DNA from: JBBROS01 sp965213855
GTDB taxonomy: Bacteria > Pseudomonadota > Alphaproteobacteria > Acetobacterales > Acetobacteraceae
DNA: 64,000 nucleotides
Reading direction: 5' to 3'
NCBI GenBank assembly: GCA_965213855.1
Contig: CBDCAA010000011.1
Span: forward strand, 434,001 to 498,000
Part shown: positions 23,259 through 31,571 of the stretch, one piece after another
Layout of the letters: each line of letters starts with the position of its first letter
Position numbering within the stretch: position 1 is the first letter of the stretch
Made by a program: the position numbers and the translations under genes
Notes under the pieces: generated by a model
What the model saw: the letters and a program-made list of their open reading frames with translations, nothing else
The model's database searches: none
What the model was told of the DNA's origin: nothing

Positions 23259-23609
23259 ATGAACGGACCGGAAGCCGAATACCGCGCGCACCTTGCCGAG
23301 GGGCGGTTCATGATCCAGCGCAGCGCGTCGACCGGCCGGCATGTTTTCTATCCCCGCGTCGCCGTCCCCGGCACCGGCGAGCAGGACCTCGAATGGGTCG
23401 CCGCATCCGGCCGGGCCACCGTCTATGCCATCACCGTCAACCGCACCCGCGAGGCGACCTACAATCTCGCCCTCGTCGACCTCGAGGAGGGGCCGCGCAT
23501 GATGACCCGCATCGATGGTGTGGAAACCGTGCCGATCGGCACCGCCGTGCAGGCCAAGATCATCGACGAGAACGGCGCCCCCCTTGTCGTGTTCACGGTG
23601 GCGGCATGA
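23259..23609 (+). CDS. OB-fold DUF35-type protein without zinc ribbon
   Basis: A 116-residue homologue of the DUF35 OB-fold proteins that bind acyl-CoA thiolase or aldolase partners. Typical OB-fold segments follow YPRVAVPGTGEQDLEWVAASGRATVYAITV. The N-terminal zinc ribbon of the family (CxxC...CxxC) is replaced by QRSASTGRHVFYP, with no cysteine anywhere, so no zinc is bound. ATG 23259 is favoured over 23226 because family members start just before EYRAHLAEG. Overlaps the thiolase gene by ATGA, indicating a stoichiometric partner. Confidence 0.85.
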   Translation: MNGPEAEYRAHLAEGRFMIQRSASTGRHVFYPRVAVPGTGEQDLEWVAASGRATVYAITVNRTREATYNLALVDLEEGPRMMTRIDGVETVPIGTAVQAKIIDENGAPLVVFTVAA

Positions 23610-24760
23610 GCACGAGCCCCCTCCGCGGCACGTCCGCCATCGTCGGCATCGGCAGCGCCGGCACTGGCGAGGCACCGGGCCGCAACTCGACCGAGCTGAT
23701 GGCCGAGGCGGCACTCGCCGCCATCGCCGACGCCGGGCTAAAGCTGGGCGACATCGACGGCATCCTCGCCGCCACCAGCACCCACGCCTTCCCGACGCTG
23801 AGCGTCGCCGAATACCTCGGCATCAAGCCCCGCTTCCAGGACGGCACCAACATTGGCGGCTCCAGCTTCGAGGCGCACCTGCTCAGCGCGCAGATGGCCC
23901 TTGCGTCTGGCCAGTGCGATGCGGCGCTCATCTGCTACGGCAGCAACCAGCGCACCGCCGGGGGCCGCCTGGTGTCCATGAGCGAACCGCAGCCGCACGA
24001 GGCGCCCTACAAGCCGCGCCACCCCATCACCGCCTACGCGCTCGCCGCCAGCCGCCACATGCACGAGTTCGGCACGACCCGGCGGGACCTGGCCGAGGTC
24101 GCCGTCGCCGCCCGCGCCTGGGCCAACCTCAACCCGGCCGCTTTCGCCCGCGGTCCCCTGTCGATCGAGGACGTTCTCGCCGCCCGCATGGTCAGCGACC
24201 CCTTCACCAGCCGCGACTGCTGCCTGGTGACCGACGGCGGCGGCGCCTGCGTCGTGGTCCGCGCCGACCGCGCGCGCGACCTGAAGCACAAGCCCGCCTA
24301 CATCCTGAGTGCAGCCAGCGCCGGGTGGCATCGCGCGGTGATGTGCATGCCCGACCTGACCATCACGGCGGCGACGGACAGCGGCGCCCGCGCGTATGCC
24401 CAGGCCGGCGTCTCGCCATCCGACGTGAAGCTTGCCATGCTGTATGACGCCTTCACCATCAACACGATCCTGTTCCTCGAGGACCTCGGCTTCTGCCCGA
24501 AAGGGGAGGGGGGCCGCTTCGTCCAGGATGGCGCCATCGCGCCGGGCGGGAAGCTCGCCGTCAATACCAACGGCGGCGGCCTGTCCTGCGTCCATCCCGG
24601 CATGTATGGTATGTTCCTTATCCTGGAGGCCGTCACCCAGCTTCGCGGCGACGCCGGCGAACGCCAGGTCGGCAATCTCGACATCGCCCTTGTCCACGGC
24701 AACGGCGGCACGCTGAGCAGCCAGTGCACGGCGATCCTGGGCTCGGCCGCAACGTTATGA
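23606..24760 (+). CDS. thiolase-fold protein lacking the nucleophilic Cys
   Basis: A 384-residue protein of the thiolase superfamily, SCP2/Ltp2-like. The N-terminal half has GIGSAGTG and ELMAEAALAAIADAGL, and the C-terminal half has VNTNGGGLSCVHPG. In true thiolases a Cys sits in a CxSG motif after residue 80; here the segment is TNIGGSSFEAHLLSAQ, with no Cys there. The paired adjacent DUF35 protein is the arrangement seen for Ltp2-ChsH2 retro-aldolases of steroid side-chain degradation. I infer a retro-aldolase or carbon-carbon lyase on an acyl-CoA rather than a Claisen thiolase. Followed by a 174-base gap with two repeats. Confidence 0.82.
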   Translation: MSTSPLRGTSAIVGIGSAGTGEAPGRNSTELMAEAALAAIADAGLKLGDIDGILAATSTHAFPTLSVAEYLGIKPRFQDGTNIGGSSFEAHLLSAQMALASGQCDAALICYGSNQRTAGGRLVSMSEPQPHEAPYKPRHPITAYALAASRHMHEFGTTRRDLAEVAVAARAWANLNPAAFARGPLSIEDVLAARMVSDPFTSRDCCLVTDGGGACVVVRADRARDLKHKPAYILSAASAGWHRAVMCMPDLTITAATDSGARAYAQAGVSPSDVKLAMLYDAFTINTILFLEDLGFCPKGEGGRFVQDGAIAPGGKLAVNTNGGGLSCVHPGMYGMFLILEAVTQLRGDAGERQVGNLDIALVHGNGGTLSSQCTAILGSAATL

Positions 24761-24771
24761 CGCCCGACTTG

Positions 24772-24920
24772 CTTCTCCCCTCCCTTCCAGCGAGGGGCCG
24801 GGGGTGGGTCCGTCAGGGTCGCGCGCACCGATCCTTCTATGCGGCGCGGCCCCGCCTCGGCACATACAAGCCCGCCTCGACCCACCCCCAATCACCCCCT
24901 GAAGGAGGGAGGGGAGGAGG
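24772..24920. repeat. inverted pair of family 1 repeats
   Basis: Copy C (24772-24812) has the GGGGGTGGGTC tail in plus orientation, and copy D (24877-24920) carries it in minus orientation (GACCCACCCCCA). The two face each other across about 65 bases, the layout of a REPIN, and could fold into a long hairpin. They sit between the thiolase and acyl-CoA synthetase genes. The gap 24761-24934 holds nothing else. Confidence 0.7.
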
Positions 24921-24934
24921 CCAGCCCTGATCTC

Positions 24935-27094
24935 ATGAGCCGCTTCGCCACCCTCGACTCCCTTCTGCAACCCAAGAGCGTCGCAATCATCGGCGCAAGC
25001 GCGGACCCGACGCGCATTGGCGGCCGGCCCATCCACTACATGCTGCAGCAGCGCTTCCAGGGCGCGATCCTCCCCGTCAACCCCAACCGGAGCGAGATCC
25101 AGGGCCTGCGCGCCTACCCCAGCGCGGCCGACCTGCCCGAGACGCCCGACACCGCAATCATCGCCATCCCCGGCGCCGCCGCGATCCAGGCCATCGAGGA
25201 CCTCGGCGCGCAGGGCACCAAGTCCGCCATCGTGTTCACTGCCGGCTTCGCCGAGATGGACGACGCCGGGGCCGATGCGCAGGCCCGTATGATGGACGCC
25301 GCTGCCCGCCACGGCATGCGCATCCTCGGCCCCAACTGCCTCGGCCTGTTCAACGCCACCATCGGCTTCTACCCGATCTTCTCGAGCAGCCTCGAGAACG
25401 GGTTCCCCCATCAGGCGCCCGCGTCGTCGGGAAACGTCGGCATCGCGAGCCAGAGTGGCGCCTACGGCACCCACATGTTCGCCATCGCCCGCAACCGCGG
25501 CATCGGCACCCCCGTCTGCGTGACCACCGGCAACGAGGGCGACGTCACCATCGGCGACGTCATCGGCTGGATGGCTGAGGACCCGGGCACGGACGTGATC
25601 GTCGCCTATGCCGAGGGCATCCGGGAAGCCGGCAGCCTGCTCGACGCGCTCGAGGCCGCCCGCGCCGCTCGCAAGCCCGTCATCATGATGAAGGTTGGCA
25701 CGTCGAGCATCGGCGCCCACGCCGCACGGAGCCACACCGCCTCCATCGCCGGCGACGACGCCGTTACCTCGGCCGTGCTTGCGGAGTTCGGCGTCATCCG
25801 TGCGCGCACGACCGAGGAGATGCTGGACATCGCCATGGTCGCGACACGGCGCATCTACCCGGCCCGCAACACGCTCGGCGTCATCACCATCAGCGGCGGC
25901 GCCGGCGTGCTCATCAGCGACGCCGCCGACCGGATCGGCCTCGACCTCCCCCCCATGCCGGACGATGCGCAGGACCGGCTGAAGGCGATGCTGCCCTTCG
26001 CCGCGCCGCGCAATCCCGTCGACTGTACCGCCCAGGCCTTCAACGACATCAGCCTCGTCGGCCGCTTCATGGACAGCATGGTCGTCGACGGCGGCTACAC
26101 CTCCGTCCTGGCGTTCTTCACCCAGGTCGGCGGCTCGCCCACCATCGCGCCACGCTTGCGCGAACAGCTGCGCGCCGTCCGCGAGCGGCATCCGGACCGC
26201 CTTTATGTCCTGTGCGTCGTCGCCAGCCCCGACCAGGTGCATGGTTACGAGGACGATGGCTACGTCGTGTTCGAGGACCCGACCCGCGCCACCATTGCGA
26301 TCGAGGCCATGGGCCGCCTTGGCGCCGCCTTCGCACGGAAACCCGGCCTGGCGCCGCCCAGCGTCGCGCCCGTCCCGCTTCCGCCGAACACGCCGGCGGA
26401 GGCCGAGGCCAAGCGTCTGCTCGCGGCCGCCGGGATCGACAGCGCGCCCGAGGCCGCGTGCGCATCCGCCGACGAAGCCGTCGCCGCCGCAGCCCGCTTC
26501 GGCTACCCGGTCGTGCTCAAGATCCTCTCGCCCGACATCCTCCATAAATCCGAAATGGGCGGGGTGCTGCTTGGCATCGACGGCGAGCAAGCCGTCCGCG
26601 ACGGCCACGCGCTTCTGCTCGACCGCGCTCGCCTCGCCACACCCACGGCCCGGCTCGAGGGCGTGCTGGTCGCCAAGCAACTGCATGGCGGCGTCGAGTG
26701 CATCGTCGGCATCCAGCGGGACCCCGTGTTCGGTCCGGTCGCCCTGTTCGGCCTTGGCGGCATCTTCGTCGAGGTCCTGCGCGATGTCGCCCTTCGCCGC
26801 TGCCCCTTCGGCGTTGACGAGGCCGAGCGTATGATCCGCTCACTGCAGGCCGCCCCGATCCTCCTCGGCGCACGAGGCCGTCCGCCCGTCGACCTCTCCG
26901 CTCTCGCAGCCATGCTCGCGCGGCTCAGCGTCGTCGCCCACCAGGCCGGCCCGCGCCTCCAATCCATCGACCTCAACCCCGTCCTCGCCCTTCCGGACGG
27001 CGCCTACGCCCTGGACGCCGTCATCGACCTGCTCCCTCTCCCGCCTGCAGGAGAGGGCTGGGGTGAGGGTTCGGAGGCCGGCCCCGACCGATGA
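24935..27094 (+). CDS. acetate/acyl-CoA synthetase, ADP-forming type, fused subunits
   Basis: A 719-residue enzyme of the ADP-forming acyl-CoA synthetase family, which makes an acyl-CoA from a carboxylic acid, ATP and CoA through a phospho-His. The CoA-binding domain begins SVAIIGASADPTRIGGRP. The ligase domain has GIASQSGAYG and the SHTASIAGDD segment around the phospho-His. The C-terminal ATP-grasp domain (from about residue 490) reads YPVVLKILSPDILHKSEMGG and ends DLNPVLALP. The last 20 residues, LPLPPAGEGWGEG onward, come from an inserted palindromic repeat. Start 24935 has GGAGG upstream. Acyl substrate unknown. Confidence 0.9.
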   Translation: MSRFATLDSLLQPKSVAIIGASADPTRIGGRPIHYMLQQRFQGAILPVNPNRSEIQGLRAYPSAADLPETPDTAIIAIPGAAAIQAIEDLGAQGTKSAIVFTAGFAEMDDAGADAQARMMDAAARHGMRILGPNCLGLFNATIGFYPIFSSSLENGFPHQAPASSGNVGIASQSGAYGTHMFAIARNRGIGTPVCVTTGNEGDVTIGDVIGWMAEDPGTDVIVAYAEGIREAGSLLDALEAARAARKPVIMMKVGTSSIGAHAARSHTASIAGDDAVTSAVLAEFGVIRARTTEEMLDIAMVATRRIYPARNTLGVITISGGAGVLISDAADRIGLDLPPMPDDAQDRLKAMLPFAAPRNPVDCTAQAFNDISLVGRFMDSMVVDGGYTSVLAFFTQVGGSPTIAPRLREQLRAVRERHPDRLYVLCVVASPDQVHGYEDDGYVVFEDPTRATIAIEAMGRLGAAFARKPGLAPPSVAPVPLPPNTPAEAEAKRLLAAAGIDSAPEAACASADEAVAAAARFGYPVVLKILSPDILHKSEMGGVLLGIDGEQAVRDGHALLLDRARLATPTARLEGVLVAKQLHGGVECIVGIQRDPVFGPVALFGLGGIFVEVLRDVALRRCPFGVDEAERMIRSLQAAPILLGARGRPPVDLSALAAMLARLSVVAHQAGPRLQSIDLNPVLALPDGAYALDAVIDLLPLPPAGEGWGEGSEAGPDR
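27032..27070 (+). repeat. palindromic repeat, family 2, inside coding sequence
   Basis: An 8-bp stem, CCCTCTCC (27034-27041) with GGAGAGGG (27050-27057), followed by the tail CTGGGGTGAGGG. This is the widespread element that encodes peptides of the LPPAGEGWGEG type. Here it supplies the C-terminus of the acyl-CoA synthetase and stops just before the next gene's ATGA junction. The half-element at 11399-11416 is related. Confidence 0.75.
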
Positions 27095-27771
27095 TCGACA
27101 AGACCGTCCGCTCGATGGCCGAGGCCCTCGATGGCATCCAAGACGACGCCACCATCCTCATCGGCGGCTTCGGCTCAGTCGGCCAGCCGAACGCCCTCCT
27201 CGAAGGCCTGATCGAGCAGGGCGCGACGGACCTCGTCTGTGTCGCGAACAACGCCGGAGCCGGGCATGCCGGCCTCGCCCGCCTCATGGAGCTGGGCCGC
27301 GTCCGCAAGATGATCTGCACGTTTCCGCGCAGCACGGGCTCGGTCGTGTTCGAGGAGCTGTATAAAGCCGGCCGGATCGAGTTGGAGATCGTGCCCCAGG
27401 GAACGCTGGCCGAGCGCATGCGCGCGGCCGGCGCCGGGATCCCCGCCTTCTTCACCGCGACGTCAACCGGCACCATACTGGCCCGCGGAAAGGAAACCCG
27501 CATCATCGGCGGACGCGAGTATGTTCTCGAACAGGCCCTGCCCGGCGATGTCGCGCTGGTCGAGGCGTGGCAGGCCGACCGCTGGGGTAATCTGACCTAC
27601 CGCTCCAGCGGCCGCAACTTCAACCCGGTCATGGCAATGGCCGGCAAGCTGACCGTCGTGCAAACCCAGCACGTCGCTGCCCTCGGCACGCTCGATCCGG
27701 AGGCGGTCGTCACGCCGGGCATCTTCGTCGACCGCGTTCTGCACATCCCGTACGGCGATTCGGAGGTTTGA
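27091..27771 (+). CDS. 3-oxoacid CoA-transferase family, subunit A
   Basis: 226 residues; the alpha subunit of a family I CoA-transferase. The N-terminal GGFGSVGQPNALLEGLIEQG and LVCVANNAG match the A-subunit signature, and MICTFPRS and EIVPQGTLAERMRAAG follow as in ScoA/AtoD proteins. ATG 27091 overlaps the synthetase stop by ATGA; one base separates its stop from subunit B. Acceptor and donor are unknown; 3-oxoadipate, acetoacetate and branched acids are all possible. Confidence 0.92.
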   Translation: MIDKTVRSMAEALDGIQDDATILIGGFGSVGQPNALLEGLIEQGATDLVCVANNAGAGHAGLARLMELGRVRKMICTFPRSTGSVVFEELYKAGRIELEIVPQGTLAERMRAAGAGIPAFFTATSTGTILARGKETRIIGGREYVLEQALPGDVALVEAWQADRWGNLTYRSSGRNFNPVMAMAGKLTVVQTQHVAALGTLDPEAVVTPGIFVDRVLHIPYGDSEV

Positions 27772-27772
27772 C

Positions 27773-28426
27773 ATGCCGTTCAGCCGCGACGAGATGGCAG
27801 CCCGTGTTGCCCGCGACATTCCCGAGGGTTGGTACGTGAACCTCGGCATCGGCATGCCGACCCGGATCGCGGAGCATGTGGAACCCGGACGCGAGGTCAT
27901 CTTCCATAGCGAGAACGGCGTCCTCGGCATGGGCCCGGCGCCGGCAGCCGGTGCCCGCGACCCATGGCTGATCAACGCCGGAAAGCAGCACGTCACCCTG
28001 CTCGATGGCGGCAGCTACTGCCACCACGCCGACAGCTTCGCCATGATCCGCGGCGGCCACCTCGACCTTTGCGTGCTCGGCGCCTTCCAGGTTGCCGAGA
28101 ACGGCGACATCGCCAACTGGGCCACCTCGGAGAACGACACCGCCCCGGCCGTCGGCGGCGCCATGGACCTGGCCGCCGGCGCCAAGCGCGTCTGGGCCAT
28201 GATGGAGCACACCACCAAGGACGGCCGTGCCCGCCTCCTCCGCCGATGCACCTACCCGCTGACCGCGCCCGCCGCAGTCACTCGCGTCTACACGAACCTT
28301 GCAGTCCTGGATGTGACGCCGGACGGCTTCGTCCTCCTCGAGCTCGCACCAGGTGCGACCGTCCAGGACGTCGAAGCCCAGACCGACGCACCGATAACGA
28401 GCGATTTGAGCAGACTGCCGCACTGA
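27773..28426 (+). CDS. 3-oxoacid CoA-transferase family, subunit B
   Basis: 217 residues; the beta subunit carrying the catalytic Glu. The motif HSENGVLGMGP includes the thioester-forming Glu, about residue 47. YVNLGIGMPTRIAEH and GAFQVAENGDIANW are conserved. The stop overlaps the ATG of the enoyl-CoA hydratase. With subunit A it forms an alpha2beta2-type enzyme, giving a second way, besides the synthetase, to activate an acid as its CoA ester. Confidence 0.93.
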   Translation: MPFSRDEMAARVARDIPEGWYVNLGIGMPTRIAEHVEPGREVIFHSENGVLGMGPAPAAGARDPWLINAGKQHVTLLDGGSYCHHADSFAMIRGGHLDLCVLGAFQVAENGDIANWATSENDTAPAVGGAMDLAAGAKRVWAMMEHTTKDGRARLLRRCTYPLTAPAAVTRVYTNLAVLDVTPDGFVLLELAPGATVQDVEAQTDAPITSDLSRLPH

Positions 28427-29181
28427 TGCTGACGCGCTCCCGGGATGGCGCCACCGCGATCCTCACGCTCGACTACCCGGCCCGCCGAAACGCCCTCGCG
28501 ATGCCGATGCGCCAGGCGCTGGTCGACGCGATGGAGCGGATCGAGGCCGATCCGGACGTCCGCGCCATCGTTCTGACCGGCGCCGGAGGGACCTTCAGCG
28601 CAGGGGGCGACATCAGCGGCATGGACGTGAGCCACCTGGCCGAGGGCCGGGAGCGGTTCCGCATCACCCATCATATGGTGAGGCTGTTGATCAAATCGTC
28701 GAAACCGATCGTCGCCGCCGTCGAAGGCTTTGCCGTTGGCGCCGGCCTCTCCGTCGCGCTCTGTACCGACACCATCGTCGCCAGCGCCGACGCACAGTTC
28801 GCGGCCGGCTTCGGCCGGGTCGGCCTGATCGCCGACCTGGGGTTGCCGCACACCCTGCCGCTCCGTGTCGGCCATGGGCGGGCGCGCCAGATCCTGCTCT
28901 ATGGCGAACGCGTGGCCGCCGAGGAGGCCCACCGGATCGGCCTCGTCGACCATGTCGTCCCGCGAGGCACGGCGCTCGATGCAGCCCTCGCCCGTGCCCG
29001 GCTGTTCCATGTCATGGCGCCGCTGCCGATCGCGCTCACGAAGCAGGTCCTAGCGGCGGGGCTCGACGCGGCGCTCGACTGGGAGCGCGATACGCAGGCC
29101 GCCTTGTTCCTCACCGCCGACCACGCGGAGGGTAAGGCCGCGTTCCTCGGCAAGCGCGAGCCTCGATTCACCGGCCGATGA
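28426..29181 (+). CDS. enoyl-CoA hydratase/isomerase family protein
   Basis: 251-residue crotonase-fold enzyme. The oxyanion-hole segment FSAGGDISGMD and the helix KPIVAAVEGFAVGAGLSVALCTD are present, as is ADLGLPHTLPLRVGHGRARQILL. In classical hydratases two Glu are catalytic; here the positions read GAGL and IADLGL, so the second Glu is Asp, which is common in isomerases or specialised family members. Overlaps neighbours on both sides (TGATG and ATGA). Probably acts on the product of the thiolase-fold lyase or on an unsaturated intermediate. Confidence 0.88.
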   Translation: MLTRSRDGATAILTLDYPARRNALAMPMRQALVDAMERIEADPDVRAIVLTGAGGTFSAGGDISGMDVSHLAEGRERFRITHHMVRLLIKSSKPIVAAVEGFAVGAGLSVALCTDTIVASADAQFAAGFGRVGLIADLGLPHTLPLRVGHGRARQILLYGERVAAEEAHRIGLVDHVVPRGTALDAALARARLFHVMAPLPIALTKQVLAAGLDAALDWERDTQAALFLTADHAEGKAAFLGKREPRFTGR

Positions 29182-30092
29182 CGACGGCGAGGTCAGCCGC
29201 TGTCCAGCGCCCGCGTCTGGATGCGCTTGCCATCGGCGTCATGCTCCTGCTGTGCACGCTCTGGGGCGTGCAGCAGGTCGCGAGCAAGGTGGCGCTGGAC
29301 CAGGGCATTCCGCCCATGTTGCAGGCGGTGCTCCGCTCGGCTGTCGCCGGGCCGCTGCTGGTCGGCTGGCTGTTCCTCCGGCGCGGCCAGGCGGGCGTCG
29401 CGACACTCGTCCATCGCGACGGGTCGCTGCGGCCGGGTCTCGTCATGGGCACCATCTTCGGGGTCGAGTTCATGCTGTTGTTCGCCGGCGTGCGGCAAAC
29501 CTCGGCGTCGCATGCGGTCGTGTTGCTGTTCAGCGGCGGCTTCGCGACCGCCATCGGGGCCCACCTGTTCGTACCGGGCGAGCGCCTCAGGCCATTGCAA
29601 TGGGCCGGCCTCATCCTCGCCTTCGCCGGCGTGGCGGTCACAGTCGGCCAGCGCGGTGGCCCGGCGTCGGTGCGCGGCGACCTGCTCGTCCTGAGTGCGG
29701 CCGCCTGCTGGGGCGTCACGACGGTCATGGTCCGGGCCGTGCCGGAGTTGCTTCGCCTCTCGGCCGAAAAGGTGCTCGCCTACCAGCTCTGGGGCTCGAT
29801 GCCGCTCCTGCTCCTCGGTGCCGCCCTGGCTGGGGAACTGACAGTCCCGCAGGCGAGCGGCCTAGCCTGGGCATCGCTGTTGTATCAGGGGGTCGTTGTC
29901 GCCTTCGCGAGCTATCTCACCTGGTATTGGCTCGTGCTCCGCTACCCGGCCGGGCGGCTCGCGGCATTCAGCTTTCTGACACCTGTCCTCGGCGTGCTCG
30001 CCGCGGCCCTGCTGCTGGGCGACCCGCTGGCAATTTCCTTGCTGGTCGGCTTGGTGCTGGTCTGCGCCGGCCTCAAGCTGGTCAACAGCTGA
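29178..30092 (+). CDS. EamA/DMT superfamily transporter
   Basis: 304 residues, about ten membrane helices formed by two EamA repeats. The first repeat begins LCTLWGVQQVASKVALDQGIPP with the conserved W-G-xxx-K. The second begins LSAAACWGVTTVMVRAV near residue 175. Related to RhtA/YdcZ-type exporters of small metabolites. Last gene of the operon starting at 23259, coupled by ATGA, so it may import or export the acid handled by the enzymes, or a toxic by-product. Short of known transporters in substrate detail, so substrate is not assigned. Confidence 0.9.
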   Translation: MTTARSAAVQRPRLDALAIGVMLLLCTLWGVQQVASKVALDQGIPPMLQAVLRSAVAGPLLVGWLFLRRGQAGVATLVHRDGSLRPGLVMGTIFGVEFMLLFAGVRQTSASHAVVLLFSGGFATAIGAHLFVPGERLRPLQWAGLILAFAGVAVTVGQRGGPASVRGDLLVLSAAACWGVTTVMVRAVPELLRLSAEKVLAYQLWGSMPLLLLGAALAGELTVPQASGLAWASLLYQGVVVAFASYLTWYWLVLRYPAGRLAAFSFLTPVLGVLAAALLLGDPLAISLLVGLVLVCAGLKLVNS

Positions 30093-30095
30093 CGG

Positions 30096-30365
30096 TCACC
30101 TGGATAGGTTTGGGCTTGGCGCCGTCTCGCGCGTGGTATCCGGCAGGTTTTGCGGCGTGGCCTGGCCGGTGCCCGCGACCTCGTTGGTCGGTCCCGCCGA
30201 GAATGGGGCCTGGTTGCCGGCGGAACTCGACGATCCCGCCCGATCGGCCGGAGCGACCCGCCCGGCATCGATGTTCGGCACCGGGGCCGGCGCGAGCGGC
30301 TCAGGGGCCGCCCGGGCAGGCAAGGCAGTCAGGGCAAGGAGGGCGGCCGCCAGAAACATTCGCAT
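30096..30365 (-). CDS. small secreted protein, low complexity
   Basis: 89 residues. MRMFLAAALLALTALPARAAP is a signal peptide. The mature part is Pro/Ala/Ser-rich (PEPLAPAPVPNIDAGR, then SSSSAGNQAP and TPQNLPDTTRE) and disordered in character. No family seen. Positioned between the convergent EamA gene and the ene-reductase gene on the same strand. The signal peptide and the fit of the frame in the gap support a real gene, but codon evidence alone is limited. Confidence 0.5.
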   Translation of the reverse strand: MRMFLAAALLALTALPARAAPEPLAPAPVPNIDAGRVAPADRAGSSSSAGNQAPFSAGPTNEVAGTGQATPQNLPDTTRETAPSPNLSR

Positions 30366-30403
30366 GCCGGACGAACGCCGCCTTCCCGGTCCGAGTTCCG
30401 GGC

Positions 30404-31513
30404 CTACGCCGGCGCGTGCTGCTGCCCGGCCAGCGTCGGGTAGTCCGTGTAGCCGTGCTCGTTGCCGCCATACCAGGTGTCTTTGGGCGCATCGGCCAGC
30501 GGCGCATCGATCTTCAGGCGCTCGACGAGATCCGGGTTGCCGATGAAGGAGCGGCCGAAGCAGACCAGGTCAGCGAGGTTCTCGCGGCGCGTACGCAGGG
30601 CCAAGTCGCGGTCGAACATGTTGTTTGCCATGTAGAGGCCGCCGAAATTCGCCCGCAGGCCCTGGCTGCTGAAGCCCGGCGGCTCGTCCCGGTTGGCCTG
30701 CGTGGCGCCCTCGATCTCGTGCAGGTAGACGAGGTGGTACGGCCGGAGGCCGTCGACGAGCGCGCCATACGTTCCCATCGGGTCGCTGTCCAGCGGGATG
30801 TCGCCCACCTGCGGCGCCGTCGGGCTCAGCCGGATGCCGACCCGGCCGCCGCCCCAGACGCCCACGACGGCCTCGACCACCTCGAGCGGGAAGCGGATGC
30901 GGTTCTCGACCGGGCCGCCATAGCGGTCGGTCCGCTTGTTGGTACTGTCGCGGATGAACTGGTCGAGCAGGTAGCCGTTCGCGGCGTGCACCTCCACGCC
31001 ATCGAAACCGGCGTTCTTCGCGCAGCGTGCGGCGTGGGCGTAATCGGCCACGATCCCCGGGATCTCGTCTGTTTTCAGCGCGCGCGGTGTCACGTGATCC
31101 TGAAAGCCGGTCTCCGTGAACGCCTTGCCGCCCGGCTTGATGGCCGAGGGCGCGACCGGCAGGCCGCCGCCCGGCTGCAGGTCCGGATGACTGATGCGGC
31201 CCACGTGCCAGAGCTGCAGAAAGATATGCCCACCCTCGGCATGGACCGCGTCCGTGACCAAGCGCCAGCCCTCGACCTGCGCATCGGTATAAATGCCCGG
31301 CGTGAACGCGTAGCCCTTGCCCTGCTGTGTGATCTGGGTCGCCTCGGTGATGATCAGGCCGGCGGAGGCGCGCTGGCGGTAGTACTCCGCGTTCATCGCC
31401 CGCGGAACGTCACCCGCACCGGCGCGGCTGCGGGTCAGCGGGGCCATCACAATCCGGTTGGACAAGGTGATCGGGCCGAGTTCGACTGGCTCGAACAGGT
31501 CGGTGTGGTCCAT
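30404..31513 (-). CDS. Old Yellow Enzyme family alkene reductase
   Basis: A 369-residue FMN-dependent NAD(P)H:flavin oxidoreductase that reduces activated C=C bonds. The N-terminal LFEPVELGPITLSNRIVMAPLTRSRA is diagnostic. The active-site pair is in VEVHAANGYL (His and Asn, so the N-type) and the FMN-binding region NKRTDRYGGPVENRIRF is intact. LCFGRSFIGNPDL is the typical C-terminal phosphate-binding part. ATG 31513 is used; an upstream in-frame start at 31537 adds eight residues unlike the family. Downstream of the crotonase-family gene, same strand, 58 bases apart. Confidence 0.94.
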   Translation of the reverse strand: MDHTDLFEPVELGPITLSNRIVMAPLTRSRAGAGDVPRAMNAEYYRQRASAGLIITEATQITQQGKGYAFTPGIYTDAQVEGWRLVTDAVHAEGGHIFLQLWHVGRISHPDLQPGGGLPVAPSAIKPGGKAFTETGFQDHVTPRALKTDEIPGIVADYAHAARCAKNAGFDGVEVHAANGYLLDQFIRDSTNKRTDRYGGPVENRIRFPLEVVEAVVGVWGGGRVGIRLSPTAPQVGDIPLDSDPMGTYGALVDGLRPYHLVYLHEIEGATQANRDEPPGFSSQGLRANFGGLYMANNMFDRDLALRTRRENLADLVCFGRSFIGNPDLVERLKIDAPLADAPKDTWYGGNEHGYTDYPTLAGQQHAPA

Positions 31514-31571
31514 CGCCAAAACTCCTGAGGTACACACGCCGCATGTTGCGTCGCAACAGCGTCGGTTCCAA

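Noticed and set aside
24755..26686. 640-codon open frame antisense to the acyl-CoA synthetase
   Set aside because: No domain, Gly/Asp/Val-rich shadow sequence; the sense gene is complete.
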